Source: Kondoa malvinella (taxonomy: Eukaryota; Basidiomycota; Agaricostilbomycetes; Agaricostilbales; Kondoaceae). Taken from it: 64,000 bases of DNA. The translations under genes and the position numbers were made by a program. The notes below the pieces were generated by a model, which saw only the letters and a program-made list of their open reading frames with translations, made no database searches and was not told where the DNA came from. The DNA is taken from assembly GCA_039545315.1 (NCBI GenBank), contig BCIM01000001.1, positions 2,699,783-2,763,782 on the forward strand. Direction: 5' to 3'. Shown here piece after piece: positions 11,532 through 24,014 of the stretch (positions are counted from its first letter, which is position 1; each line of letters starts with the position of its first letter).

Positions 11532-12409
11532 ATGTTACAAGAGGTCGCCTTCGATCATCCGTACATGACAGAAGATGACTTCCTTGAATCCTTTGTTCTC
11601 TTGACGGAATAATCTTGGAAGCCTCTCTCGCTTGCTGTTCAGCAACGGCCTCTCTCTCGTATTATGCCTGCCCCGATCGCAACTCACCGTCGTCAGGACG
11701 TCCCTGGTCTTTCGCGTTCGTGGCTGAAACACCTGGCTTGAACAAGAAGGAAAGGATCCAAGATAGTCTTTTACATCTCGGACGGGAGCTCTATTGGCTT
11801 AGCACACTGAGTCGCCTGGACCAAAAGAAAAGAGAGGAGAGCAAAGCAGAGGTAAAAACGTTCTGTTCTTTGGGGACTTTCAACTAATGCATTGCTTCTC
11901 GTTGCAGAGAGACGTTCTCGTTCGTGCTTCATTCTGTTACATGTTCATTCACTGATCTCATATTCTAGACTCTAGAAATCATCAATCTTTACACTGTACT
12001 CGATCCGTTCAATTCATCTGGCCACGGCACGATTTGGCCTACGATTGGCACCAAGCATTACCTCTGGAAGACGTTTGCACCACCATCACGGCTCACTGGC
12101 GTGCAGGAAAAATTCGAGGTCACCACGATCTCAGCAAATGGTCACACGACAGACTGCCAATATTATACCACAGACCTATCTTTCAAATTCACTCTCGAGA
12201 ACGTTGGAACTGCTGCTGGCTCTAAAAGACATCTGAAGAACCTCGACCTCGAGAAAGTGGTTCTGCTCGCATTCGGGAAAGACGAACGCAAGCTGTTCAG
12301 TCATATAGCGTTCCCAATGGATCACACTCACGCTACTACTCATCGAGAGGCCATTGATAAGCATTACACCGCATGCCGCGGAGTGCAAGTCCAGGTGCAG
12401 CATTCATAG
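11532..12409 (+). CDS. Orphan hypothetical protein (structure uncertain)
   Basis: The best-supported part is the last exon, from an acceptor near 11969 to TAG at 12407-12409. It reads EIINLYTVLDPFNSSGHG... and ends in HYTACRGVQVQVQHS, about 145 residues with normal coding composition. An in-frame intron may precede it (about 11922-11968). ATG at 11532 opens MLQEVAFDHPYMTEDDFLES, and an open frame from 11615 to about 11850 may be a middle exon, but I could not join all parts without ambiguity. I do not recognise the protein and assign no function. Start, exon number and even its status as a single gene are uncertain. Confidence 0.3.
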
Positions 12410-13269
12410 GCTGCCTTCTCGTAGGTGACTATCCAAACCTTGCCCGATAGCACTGATCTAACGCAGTCTCTGAACCGACGTAGTCTACTGAAGGCATCAA
12501 CGAGCTCTAGACGACGGGGCAGATTAGTATCACCTCAATGTATCCCTGTATCTCTCTGTCGCGCGTTTTTGTTTCGCTTTTCGAGTTTTTCGGACGACGA
12601 GAATGCATCGAGCTCGAGCTATGCACAAGTCGATTATTCGCGTAGAAGGCTCTCTGCCTGATCATCCCCTGCGTAATACAGCACCAAGAGCTTGCCTCAT
12701 GAAATTCGAACGTTTCGGTGACGTTTTACGACTTTAAAGAGACTGTCCGGTCTAATTGAGTCGACCGTGCCCAAATCTCGCTGTTGTAAGACGCTCCCTA
12801 GACTTCCTGTTTCCTCTGAAGCTCCCTGAGTTGGCAGAACACAACTTTGAAGACTCCAGCAGGTCTTAGTTTAAGGACTCTTCATGCAAAACAGCAGACA
12901 GATTCCCAGCAGGCAGGATAGAACACATGTACGATACGTGATCAGGCAGAGCGCATAGCATGAGTGGTGCGGTAAAAGCAGTTGTGAATGGACTGATCTA
13001 GCAACAGCTGAGACATAGGATGGCGACTGAAGGCTTGAAGGTCTAGTGTGCATGCATCACGATCGAGCGAAGTAGTGCTGCCAGAGAGCGAGTATCTTAA
13101 GCCATCTACACAAGGTTTTTTGCGACTTCTGTCTGGGTCGACCCAGAGTTCTGGTATCACAGAATTTGCACTGGTATATAGATGTCAGGTATCAACAAGC
13201 CAGATACGTCTAGTCCTCACCCTGGAGGTGCTCGTCGCTGATCAAGGATTTTCTGCTCATCAAGCAACG
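12410..13269. other. No gene recognised
   Basis: About 860 bp between the orphan candidate and RRP46. Only short open frames without family resemblance are visible. The proximal part must contain the RRP46 promoter. Confidence 0.4.
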
Positions 13270-14154
13270 ATGACTAGCCTGCGTTCTGGACTGAGTCTAT
13301 CCCAATCAGGTGAGACTTGTACAGTTGCTATTATCCTGTCGAGCTGAACCAAGAGCAGTGTTGTCCCGCTGTGACGGCTCTGCGAAATTCACCTATGGCA
13401 GCACTTCCGTCCTTGCTGCGCTCACTGGACCCCTTGAAGTCCGCATAAGGGATGAACAACTCGATCAAGCGACTCTGCAAATATCTTCTTTGCCGCTCAA
13501 AGGTCTTGCCTCGCCAAGTCACAAAGCACTCGCATACAGCATCAAACTCATCCTGTCTACTTTGCTGGATTTACGAAGACACCCACGTTCTTTGATCCAA
13601 TTGACGATCCAAACACTTTCTGCGCCGAGTTTGAAATACTCGAAACCGTTCAAGACTTTTACAGAAGAGGATGAAGAGGACGAGCCGGATAGAGATGATC
13701 GATCTTGTGTCGAGTATGCGTCTGCGTTGAATGCGTGTATGGTAGCTTGTCTGGATGCTGGGTTGGATATGAAAGGTCTCGCCGTGGCTGTGGGTGTTGC
13801 TTTTGTGAAAGAAAAAGGGTTGGTAGTGGATCCGAGTCCTGAGCTCGAGAGTCAGGCGGAAGTGTGCTTTGCTCTAGGGTATTCCTTTGGTCAAGATGTG
13901 GGTGGGCAGCAGGGAGAGTTGGTCTGGTGCGAGACTTTAGGTCATGGCAATCAGTCAGATTGGGATGAGAAGATCGTGAGTGAGGATGATTCGAGTGAGG
14001 CTCTGTACTCATCATGGTTCAGCTTGGAGAAGCGATAGAGCTGGGCAAGTCAGCAGCTCAGCATGTCTTGGCTTTCATTCGCAAGTCGATGGAAAGCAAG
14101 TACGAAAACTTCATCGTCAAGGTTGAAAAGGAAGACGAGATCATGAAAGGTTAA
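13270..14154 (+). CDS. RRP46: Exosome core subunit Rrp46 (RNase PH fold)
   Basis: A subunit of the hexameric RNase PH-like ring of the RNA exosome, which handles 3'-to-5' RNA processing and decay in nucleus and cytoplasm. Three exons (13270-13309, 13344-13975, 14023-14154) give 804 nt, 267 residues. The N-terminus has the RNase PH start pattern CDGSAKFTYGSTSVLAALTGP followed by EVRIRDEQLD. Later come CVEYASALNACMVACLDAGLDMKG and a C-terminal helix, LGEAIELGKSAAQHVLAFIR. An acidic insert (EEDEEDEPDRDD) sits in the middle. The first intron is only 34 nt (13310-13343), the shortest I had to accept; without it the frame stops at once. The second, 47 nt, is normal. Confidence 0.85.
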
Positions 14155-15016
14155 ACATACATGCTGAATGTGAGTGCTCCCCTGATCGAGGAGAAAGCAC
14201 CTGCTGACGCAGTCATAGATCTAGCTATCGTCGAAAGCGCATGCCAGTCAATGTGTACGTCAAGCAACGACATCCCATTGTCAAATACTCCCGCAAGTAT
14301 CCCGCAAGCATGGTTGAGAGCCGACATGCTCTGTCTGCGAGAATACAACGCTCATCAAGTCGAATTATGAAGTCGAACCAGTCTTCGATGTGCAGACGGC
14401 TGGCGACACTGTTCATCTGCACCAACCAAATTCAACCCTCAACAGCAAGGCCAGCACGGCCAGCAAGCGCTCTGACGCCCTTCTCGACTTCCGATGTCTC
14501 CGACGTAGACTAGAAGCGGTGTCAATGTCAGCACAGGAGAACAAGTCAGGTCGAAGTTGATGGTATCGCTACGCTTGTAATGCTGTCTGTCAGCAATTGA
14601 GCTTGTGACGTTTCAATCGGAATCTTTTCTGTCGGGCAAAGACATGGGACTAAATTCGTTGTACACATTGACCTCCTACTACTATAAGCTTACAAGCAGA
14701 CAGATACCTTTGAGCACCTCAACAGGGCTTGTAGTAGACGCGCGAGTCGCTCGATACCCCTCTCAGCGCCTCAAGCTCAAGCTTGCTCCACAAAGTTTTC
14801 GAGGCCCGGCTTCTATTTCTGCATAACTCGTGCGATTGGGGGTGATTTGCTGCTACCAGACGACTGCAAGCGCTGTGATTGGGTAGAGTAGGACGCAAAG
14901 AACGCGCTTTCGCTGCCAAGCACCCTTTTTTGGCCTTCAAAGTTTTCTATTGTCCTCGCTTTTTGCCTCAATAGGCTGTCTTGTGCTGCCACAACTGCAG
15001 CAAAGAAGAGGACAAC
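14155..15016. other. No confident gene; one short open frame
   Basis: An open frame at 14241-14513 begins MPVNVYVKQRHPIVKYSRKY and is basic, but I do not recognise it and no splice-consistent extension is obvious. The rest of the stretch would hold the HMG-CoA reductase promoter. Confidence 0.3.
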
Positions 15017-18000
15017 ATGAAGACGCGGAATACATCGCCAATTCAGCGCAGCAAGCTGTCCCTTTTGCCGAGAATAGCAGCTCGAAATCCTGTTGAGACG
15101 ATTGTAATGCAACTTGCTCAATCGAGCTATACCGCCTGTCTGACCTGCTCTCTCACTAGGTTATTGGCTGTATACTCGTCACCCTAGTCTACTTTCAATT
15201 GTTGCAAGCAGTCAAAGATTCAGACTTTCTCAATGCGGTCGCCGAACCGAGCTCGAGCCTTTCGTCATCGATCAGGAATCGAGTATCAACAGTGAGGAAG
15301 CCGAGTGGAAAGGATAGATGGATCAGTGTGAACGCAGGCAGCAGTGGTGAGACGCGAGAAATCTACCTTCAGCAAGTCTTGCTTTCGCTCGATGCACGAC
15401 ATAATGCACCGACCTCGTCCAAATCACTTCAGAACTCGCCCGAATTGCTCTCGGATGTACAAATCGTCGATGCAGCCTTGCGACACCACTTTGAATTGTC
15501 CGACACCAAGCTTCTGTTCGACCCTGATCTATGCTATCAATCACCCGACACCGCTTCTTGCGTGCATTTCACCTTTGATACCTCGCTACATGCCTCGTCG
15601 TACTTTCCTTCGTCACGCAAGACTGTCATCACCTATGCTTTTTCATCAGAAGCGAGAAACGCAGCGGAAGAATGGGTCGAAGGCTTACAAGATCCGCTGC
15701 TACTCGCAAAGCTGAACAGCTACATCTCTTCCCAAACCAACTCAAATGTGGAACTACGTCTACCTGCCTCCTCTCGAGCCCCGACTACCCAACTACCCGA
15801 CAGCGCTGGCAACCTTTCTACTTTGCCAAGAACACAGTCTGGCCTTGGGCTCAGTCTACCTTTGTCGCCTAAAGCTGGGTATTCTTCGTACAGAGAAGGC
15901 AGTGCAAGAGATTTGAGCGGGATAGCTTGGTTCATCTATGCGGCCAAGACTTTCGTGTTGCGATTTTGGACTCTGGCAAAGGTCAGGATTGGATCGAAGA
16001 TGCTGACTGGCTGCTCACTCGAAATTCCTTCGCTGACAGAAAGCCGACTCGGCTGATATTGCGGTCATGCTATGCGGCTACGTTTTCATGCATGGCACTT
16101 TCGTCAAGCTGTTCTTCAATATGAGACAGCTGGGAAGCAAATTCTGGCTAGGTGCGTCGGGCAAGCGATGTATCAGTGTTCCAGCTGATGTCGCCGTTTC
16201 CTCGTCGTACAGCCTGTTCCGTTCTAGTCTCCTCCACTTTCGGCTTCCTTTTCGCTCTCTTGACAGCTTACCTACTGCATATTCCCGTCAGCCCAGTCAC
16301 TCTATCCGAAGCTCTACCATTTCTTGTCCTCATTGTTGGCTTTGACAAACCTTTCGTCCTCGCGAGAGCAGTCTTCAAGAACCCATCCGCGACTCGACCT
16401 GTTTCTCGACCCGATTTATCCGTCTTTGCTCGACCTGATTCACCACAAGATCGACGGACCAACTCTTCCTGGGGCGATGAGGCGATACAACAAGCTACCT
16501 TGCGCGAGAGAACAGCCATGCGTCCAGCAGGCGAGATTGCCATTCACGCAGTCAACAAGCACGGCTATCAATTGATAAAAGAGTATGCGGTCGAAATTGG
16601 CGTGCTTCTTGTTGGTGCTTGCAGCGGAATTAGCGGCTTGAAAGAGTTCTGCCAGTTGGGAGCGTTGATCTTGGCTTTCGATTGCGCTTTCTTGTTTGGC
16701 TTCTACATCTCAATCTTGACTATTATGGTTGAGGTGAGTTGTCTAAAGTGGTGTTAAGATCAAATGAAGTACTAAGGCTGTCTGTAGATTCGACGGATCA
16801 AGGTCATGCGCGTGATGCAGCGATCCGATTCGACTGCCGACTTGGCTCGAATTCTCGACGATGGTAGCTCTTCTCCTGTGATGGAATCACCTGACGAGTC
16901 CAGCTTCAGCTACAAGCAGACCCTCGTGAACTTGTTCACTGGTGAGGGAGGTCAAGCGAAGCCCGCATTCAGCACAATGTCTCGCCTGAAGATCTTCTTG
17001 CTTGCTTCCTTCGTCGGCTTGCACGTCCTCAACCTCTGTACCACCCTTTCGCCAAAAGCGGTCGTCTCACGTCAATCTGCTGCTTCCAGTGTGTACAGCT
17101 CAAGGGTCGATATCTCTTCACCTTCGATCCAAGATGCACTCTCTCAGCTTGCTTCCGCTCATGGCATCGAAGCTGATCTGATCGTCCATGTCGCTGCGCC
17201 TGTGCTTCTGCAAATGTTTGTGTCTGGCATTTCAGCGGGAGCGATCAATGGCGATGCCCTTGGATCAGCATCTGAAGAGATTCGACAAACGCCCTTGGCT
17301 GTCTTGGATCGCTTTATGACTTCCTGGACCCGATTCGTTGGCGACCCAGTCATGAGCAAGTGGATCGTCATCATTCTCGCTATCAGTGTTTTCTTGAACG
17401 GTTATCTGCTGAAGGGAATTGCTTTGGGAACTTCAAGAGCAGAGGCAGCTGAATCTGCAGCTCGAATCTTACTCTCTGCTACTGGTCAAATTGCGATGGA
17501 AGAAGAGAAGCCCGGCAAAGTTCTGAGAAGGCACAGCAATACCGATCAGCCGATGCGAGCTCTTCGTCAAGCACACAACAACAAAAGACTACCTGTCGAG
17601 CCTACAATCGAGGAAGATCAACGCGAGAGAAAGCACAGTAGCGGGTCGGAAGGCGAAGCACTCGCCGCCGTCAAACCTCTTGTTCTTGCTATGCCTCGTC
17701 CTCGCCGGCCAACTGAGAGCAAATTCGTCGACGAAATCGATCGGGATTCGGCCTCCTCTAACAGTGGTGACCAACCAGCTCCATCACGCCAAACAGACCA
17801 GACCTTGCGCTCGCTCAGACAGAAACCATCTATTGAAGTCACTACCCCTTCTGCTGCCTCTGAATACTCTTCTGTCGTTGGAAGCGAGACACCTGCTACT
17901 ACCGTTGAAGAGGGGTCTGAAGATAGCGCCAACACACCTCGAAAGCCTCGCGGTCTAGAAGAATGTATCGAGGTCTTTGCCGGCGGATCTGGCGCTACTC

Positions 18001-19587
18001 TACTTTCCGACGAAGAGATCATCCTTCTGGTACAAAAGGGTAAGATTGCGGCGTACGCTTTGGAAAAGCTGCTCAAAGAGCATCAACGGGCTGTTCGCAT
18101 TCGTCGCGCTTTAATCTGTAAGTGAGGTGCCCTCTCAAATAGCCACGAGCTGAGTGCCATTACAGCTCGTGCTTCCTCCACCAAGACTCTGGAATCATCT
18201 CTGCTACCTTTTATGCACTACGATTATGCCAAAGTCATGGGTCAATGCTGCGAGAATGTCGTTGGCTACACCCCTATTCCTGTCGGCGTTGCCGGTCCAC
18301 TTCGTATCGATGGTGTTGCTCTACCTATCCCAATGGCAACTACCGAAGGTGCTTTAGTAGCTTCGACATCCAGAGGTTGCAAGGCGTTGAACGCTGGCGG
18401 AGGTGTGACCACTGTGCTGCACAAGGACGCCATGACTCGAGGACCTGCTCTCGACTTCCCCTCCGTCACTGCAGCCGCCGCAGCGAAGGGATGGGTCGAC
18501 TCAGAGGAAGGCTCAGACATCATGAAAGCTGCATTCAACTCCACAACTCGCTTTGGTCGTCTGATCTCCTTGAAGACTGCGATGGCTGGACGAACCCTCT
18601 TTGTTCGCTTTGCATGCCAGACTGGGGACGCTATGGGCATGAACATGATTTCAAAAGGATGTGAAAGGGCGCTAGAAGTTATGGGCGACCACTTTCCAGA
18701 AATGTCTGTGACTTCGCTTTCCGGCAATTACTGCACAGACAAGAAGCCAGCTGCCATCAACTGGATCGAAGGTCGAGGCAAGAGCGTTGTTGCCGAAGGC
18801 GTGATTCCTGGGGCAATTGTTAAGAGCATTCTAAAGACGACTGTTGCCGACATTGTCAAGCTGAATATCACCAAGAACCTGATCGGATCTTCGATGGCCG
18901 GCAGTATCGGAGGCAACAATGCCCACGCCAGCAATATTCTTACTGCTATCTACCTTGCGACCGGTCAAGACCCAGCTCAAAACGTAGAGAGCTCCAACTG
19001 TATGACTTTGATGGAAGCGTGCGTCTGAATACTTGCCTTCTACGCAGGCTTACCTTATCAATTGACAGTGTCAACGGAGGAGAAGACCTTCTCATCACCT
19101 GCTCTATGCCTAGCATCGAAGTCGGAACGATCGGTGGAGGCACCATCCTAGACCCACAACAAGCGATGCTCGACATGCTAGGCGTCCGCGGGCCTCACTC
19201 GACTAGCCCTGGAGAAAATTCTCGACGTCTAGCACGAATCATCTGCGCATCAGTCATGGCAGGCGAACTTTCGTTGATGAGCGCACTAGCAGCCGGTCAT
19301 CTTGTCAAGGTCAGTCGGTTCATCCTAGAATCGACAATGTGCTGATAGGCTCTCGTTGTTAGTCTCACATGGCCCACAACCGATCTCAAGCAGCAACACC
19401 CACTGCCCCTCAAACCATCCAAGCCACTGGTGGTCACACTTAGTGAGTCGCAAACTAACATTTGATGTCTATCGCTAAACCGACATGTAGTCTCACTCCA
19501 GCACCCACACGTCCTTCGACACCACATCAAGGTCAAGGCTCTTTCAGACAGCAACCCTCGGGCACCTTCACCCCTCTGCGGCCGTAA
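15017..19587 (+). CDS. HMG1: HMG-CoA reductase
   Basis: Reduces HMG-CoA to mevalonate with NADPH, the controlling step of sterol and isoprenoid synthesis; an ER membrane protein with a cytosolic catalytic domain. Nine exons sum to 4143 nt, 1380 residues. The N-terminus [10 protein letters not shown] precedes [20 protein letters not shown], the first membrane helix. The sterol-sensing region is encoded at 16040-16733 ([19 protein letters not shown], then [15 protein letters not shown]). A Ser-rich linker follows, then the catalytic domain from about residue 950: [48 protein letters not shown], the lysine in [24 protein letters not shown], and the histidine in HLVKSHMAHN. A Thr/Pro/Gln-rich tail of about 60 residues is an extension. 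The sterol-sensing segment suggests sterol-regulated stability, which is inference from the family. Confidence 0.95.
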
Positions 19588-19796
19588 TTTCGCATCCTCT
19601 TCTGTAACACGGGCAGCATTCATTGCATTTTGAGGGTCAGTAAAGTATCTGGACTCTGTAATAACATCTCGTCTAGCATCAGCGCGTTCACAGACATGCT
19701 ATAATGCAAACTATAATGCAAACAATGATACTACAACACTTTATGCATGAACAATGACAACGTGAATGTATATGCACATAGTGTACTTGCTTCTCG

Positions 19797-22183
19797 TCAA
19801 GCCCTTTCGGCGAGTGTAAGGTGTAATTTTTCGATGAATTCAGACAGGTCGTCCTTCTGGATCTCGATCACGCTGTTCTCGAACTTGTCTAATACAGTTC
19901 GCGTGCCTGACAGCTGAGCAGCTTGTTGAAACGCGAGACCGAAGCGGCTGTGGTACGTCAGTCAGCTGCGCAGATGATCTCGAAAATTGCACTCACTTCT
20001 TTCGGACATCTCCAAAGTTTTCCGCTCCGTTAATGCCAACAACCATGAATGAGTCCTTGCGCTCGTCTAGACATGCGACAACGAAAGGCAGAGACTTCTT
20101 TCGCCCAACCTTCTCTTTGTCGATCAGGTCGCGCACCGCATCTACCAGCCAGCCAGCGAGTCTTGATAGAGTTGCAGGATGAGCAAAGACGGCCATATCC
20201 GGACCTTCCTTGATGATAGCTAGTCTGAAGGACCGAAGTGTCTTGATGGCTTGCTTGTCAAGAACAGATGTACCTTGCCTGATAACGGAACGATGTAACG
20301 CCATACTGAGCTGCAGTGATGATCGGAGGACAGTACAGCTATGCCAAAGTCAGCTAGAGCGGCAAGACAGTAACGATGACCTACTCTGATCCAAGCGCAG
20401 CCCACGCAGACCAAAAATTCTGCACCCACCAAACATCTTCCTTCTTGACAACATCTTCCTCATCCTCCTCGTCCTCTGGCTGCTGCTGCTGCTCTTTCTG
20501 TTGCTGGTTCGTTTTGCTTACAGGCCCAGCATTCTCTTTGTCTTCCTCGCCATGCACATACGCGTTCCACGTCTTGAAGCCATCCTCTTTTCCAAAATCA
20601 AGACGCACTCCATGACCCGCTTCCAGTAATGCTCCAACAGCTTCTACCGCATCAGCGGCGGACAGAATGGATTGGTAACCAGCTGCTCGGACGAAAGAGC
20701 CATACACGAGTTCGTCAAGTCCATATTCTGGACAGATAGATTCCACTTTCTCTCGTAGGGCGCGCTTGAGCTTCATGTCCATATGCGCATAAGTTTGTTG
20801 ACATTGTAATAGCGAGAACCTGAATCAACCGGTTGTTCAGCTTGGATCTGCTAGAGCAAAAATGTACTGACCCCATCTTCGCCAATAGTCCAACTAAGTT
20901 CTTCCGTCCTTTCTCTCTCCATAAGCGGAGCTTCCCAGCCACGTAACCAGAATGAAACATTGAATCATACAAATTCCAATGTCGAAAAAGCATGAAGCGC
21001 AATTCCTCGCTTGGTCGTATACTCCGATCTGTGGGTCCGGTGATGAAAGTGCCTGTTGCGCCTGCTTGGTGTAATTCTTGACCGTGGATGTTTAGTCTTG
21101 CTACTTCGTTTGCAAACACCGAGACGTAGGTGTCGTATCTTTCTCTGTCGATGAGGTTCGAGGTAAATTGATACGTTAGGCCAAGAATTGCAAGCCTAGT
21201 CACAATATGAGTATGGGCTCCTCGGTAAATGCAGGAGTGAAAGCATACCATAATGCATCGTTATCTGTCCGCTGAAGCAGCGTGGCGAGAATGTACATTT
21301 GGCCAGCGACGGATTGCCCATAGAAAGTACCTGCGCGATGATACCGGTCGAGCTTGCTACGATGCTGTTTTCTTTCTTTGCGCGACATGCGCTTCGGTTG
21401 CTCTTCGTCCTGCTCAAAACACGTCAGCTCGGACCAAGGTGAGCGCCCGATGAACGGACATCTTCAATCTCGTTCCCTTCCTCATCAAAGCGCTGCCTCT
21501 TCTTGCCTTTCCGCCGTGGCTCGCCGTCGCTATCGACCGATTCATCATCGCTGTCTACTATCCGCCTTCGTCTTCTCATGCCAGGCAATTCTCCATCGGA
21601 GTCTTCCTCGTCCGAGTCTTGATCTGAGTCGCTCTCTGGTTCATACTGCGCCATCGTCAGACGCCTTTAATTGGAGGAAGAGGACAGAACCGACTTGTAA
21701 CGCTTCGTAAGCAATGCGTTCATCACCCAAATCTTCCGCAACATCGCCATCGTCCCAAACGACAATCTGATCCGCTTCTGGACCCGTAGCAAAGACATTG
21801 TTCAAGTTCCAAGGTCGGTGAGAATCGATGACATGCAACTGGCACGTCTCTGGTGGTAGTGTAAAGAATTCGCTCAAGTCGACCAGACTTCCCAGATTCA
21901 ATAGCACGATAGAGCGAAGATCCGTATTGTCTTCTACCATTTCTTGATTGATGCGCGAAAGGTCAGACCAGCCAGAGACGGGCACGACGCGATAACCGAT
22001 ACAATCTGCATTGAGCAAAGCGACGAGGATCCGACAGGCACATAGCGCGTCTACGTCTGGCGCGCAGAGAACCAAGACTGTTGCTGCGCTTGAATTTGCT
22101 TGACGAAGGGAAATTGCCTTGCGCGCGGATGAGAGAATCGAGTTGTATGCCGTGTGGTACTCTTTCTTGCTGAGGAAAACCAT
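19797..22183 (-). CDS. CDC45: DNA replication initiation factor Cdc45
   Basis: Component of the CMG replicative helicase (Cdc45-MCM-GINS) in the nucleus. Seven exons sum to 2088 nt, 695 residues, intact. The N-terminus MVFLSKKEYHTAYNSILSSA leads into a DHH/RecJ-like part with LCAPDVDALCACRILVALL and IDSHRPWNLNNVF. An acidic segment follows (YEPESDSDQDSDEEDSDG) and then basic residues (RRKGKKRQR), as in other Cdc45 proteins. KMGFSLLQCQQTYAHMDMKL is the family signature. FVVACLDERKDSFMVVGING and RFGLAFQQAAQL close the protein. A Gln/Glu-rich, acidic low-complexity insert (KTNQQQKEQQQQPEDEEDE) lies in the C-terminal half. The 3' end converges on HMG-CoA reductase with about 210 bp between stops. 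Confidence 0.93.
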
Positions 22184-22419
22184 CTCGCAAAGTAGCAGTA
22201 GCAAACACACGTCCTGTCTTTGAACTGTTGGCTGTCAATGGTTGAAACTTTTGACAGACTTCACCAAAACAACTTCGACGCGTGCAGCACTTTGACGCGC
22301 TTAAGACAAATTTGAGGGAATTCAATGCTTGTGAGGGCCTTAAGACCATGCCAGTATGTACATTGTAGTGCTAATGATTACAACCAGATAGAGAAGTGTC
22401 CTTAATTTCACTACCTGAT

Positions 22420-24014
22420 TTACCCAATGATCTCCAAGGCCAGCGTCAACAAGCAAACGAGCGATAGCAAGCATATCCCACCTTTCGATGCATCAGACGT
22501 AGTCGTAACAGAGTGCTTGACAGCGTTGACCGTCGCTGCAGGAGTTGCGAGAGCACGCGTAGCCGAAATACTTGCAACGCTTGCTGATGACGCGCTTGCT
22601 ACGGAAGCCGATGAAGCTGAAGCCAAAGCTTTAATGCTGCTGCTTTGTATTTGCGCTGCAGTGCCATTGCCCAAATAGACGACTGAGGAATTGGAGTAAG
22701 CTGTACTGTTCCATGGTGTATAACGAGCGCCGGAAACATAAGCTGCAAAGTTGGGATAGTCTGGTGTTTCGTCTTCTGCATAAGGTCGACTGACGTTGGC
22801 GCACACTTCCAATGGTGTCACATGCTTGAAGGAGCTGAATACAGTCGGGTATTCGTTGACAAACATGCTGACGACTTCAGGGGATATTTCATGGTTGAGA
22901 ACGACAATGCCAACGTTTGAGCTTTGCTCTTGAGAAATGATTCGATTCTGTACGCGATTGAGCATTTGATTTGCCCGTGAGTAACTTGGACTCACATAAT
23001 TTCCCTCGACAACAGCCTGACCGAGCGAAGTGACATCAAAATCATCCGTATCCTGGTTCCATACTTTGACTTTCATCAGCTACCGCAAATAGAATAGATG
23101 ACCTAATGACTCACTATGTGTTCGCATATCCAAAGCCTGAGCGAAGAACCTGACTCGATTGTCCACATCCCCATACGGAGGTCTCCAAGACCGCACAGAT
23201 ACGCCTACTACATCTTTGATGACCTTCTTGGTATCTACGATCGCCTGTCAGATTTTACATGACAGCAAGAAGTTGACGGCATACAGTATAATTCAGCAAA
23301 GACTTGCTCATTGGTCAAGGTCGTCATCGGATGATGACTCCACGTATGTACGCCGATAGCCAGTCCTTGACTATAACCTCGTTGAGCTTCTTCAGGGTGG
23401 GACAAGACGTTGACGCCAATATAATAGACTGAAGCTAGCTGAGGCGGATTTTGAGCTGCCAATAGATCGTACTGCGGGCCATGTGCACATCTGTGAGACG
23501 AAGATGAGCTGATTGAACGCGTCTGGGAAATAGCTGAAGACTCACGTTGGCCCATCGTCTATCTGAATTATTTGCCTTAGAAAGGCTGATAGTCACAACC
23601 GAAGGGGCTTACTGTCAATCCCCATGTGCTAGGCTCTTCACAAAAGCTAATGTCATCCTCCAAATCTGGCACATTAGGCGAGACGCAAGTTGCGAAAGAC
23701 CACCAGCAATAAGGATCGGCACGCCAGTCATAAGTGCCAATCGCTGGCGAGCCAGTAGCTGTATTGACTGCTGAAGGTGGTATAGACAGGTACGGGCTAT
23801 TACTGGACAAGATGGATTGATATAGAGCTGTAGCTTCTGAGTCGCCTGGCAGAATTTGCGCAATTTGACCAGGTATAACGGGCGGATAGGAGCCAACCAG
23901 AGCTTGCGCTTCTGCTATGGGAGTGCCTGAGCATGTAGATGGAATTTCTGCTTGTGCCAATATAGCTGATAGGGTGAAAAGATAGGTGGTTAAAAGAATG
24001 ACAGGGTGATGCAT
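22420..24014 (-). CDS. CDA: Chitin deacetylase, GPI-anchored type
   Basis: Removes acetyl groups from chitin to give chitosan in the cell wall. Five exons (23613-24014, 23546-23562, 23285-23490, 23115-23234, 22420-23063) sum to 1389 nt, 462 residues. A signal peptide (MHHPVILLTTYLFTLSAILA) starts the protein. The NodB/CE4 motifs are present: TIDDGP near residues 134-139 (general-base Asp and metal Asp), HTWSHHP (metal histidines), RSWRPPYGD and IWNQDTDDFD. The tail is an Ala/Ser-rich linker ending in a hydrophobic helix (GGICLLSLVCLLTLALEIIG), a typical GPI-attachment signal. Exon 2 is only 17 nt and carries the catalytic TxDD motif. Which of several CDA paralogues this is cannot be told. Confidence 0.92.

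Noticed and set aside
13659..14015. A Pro/His/Thr-rich antisense open frame
   Set aside because: It lies entirely opposite the well-supported RRP46 exon and its composition is the mirror of Glu/Gly-rich codons.
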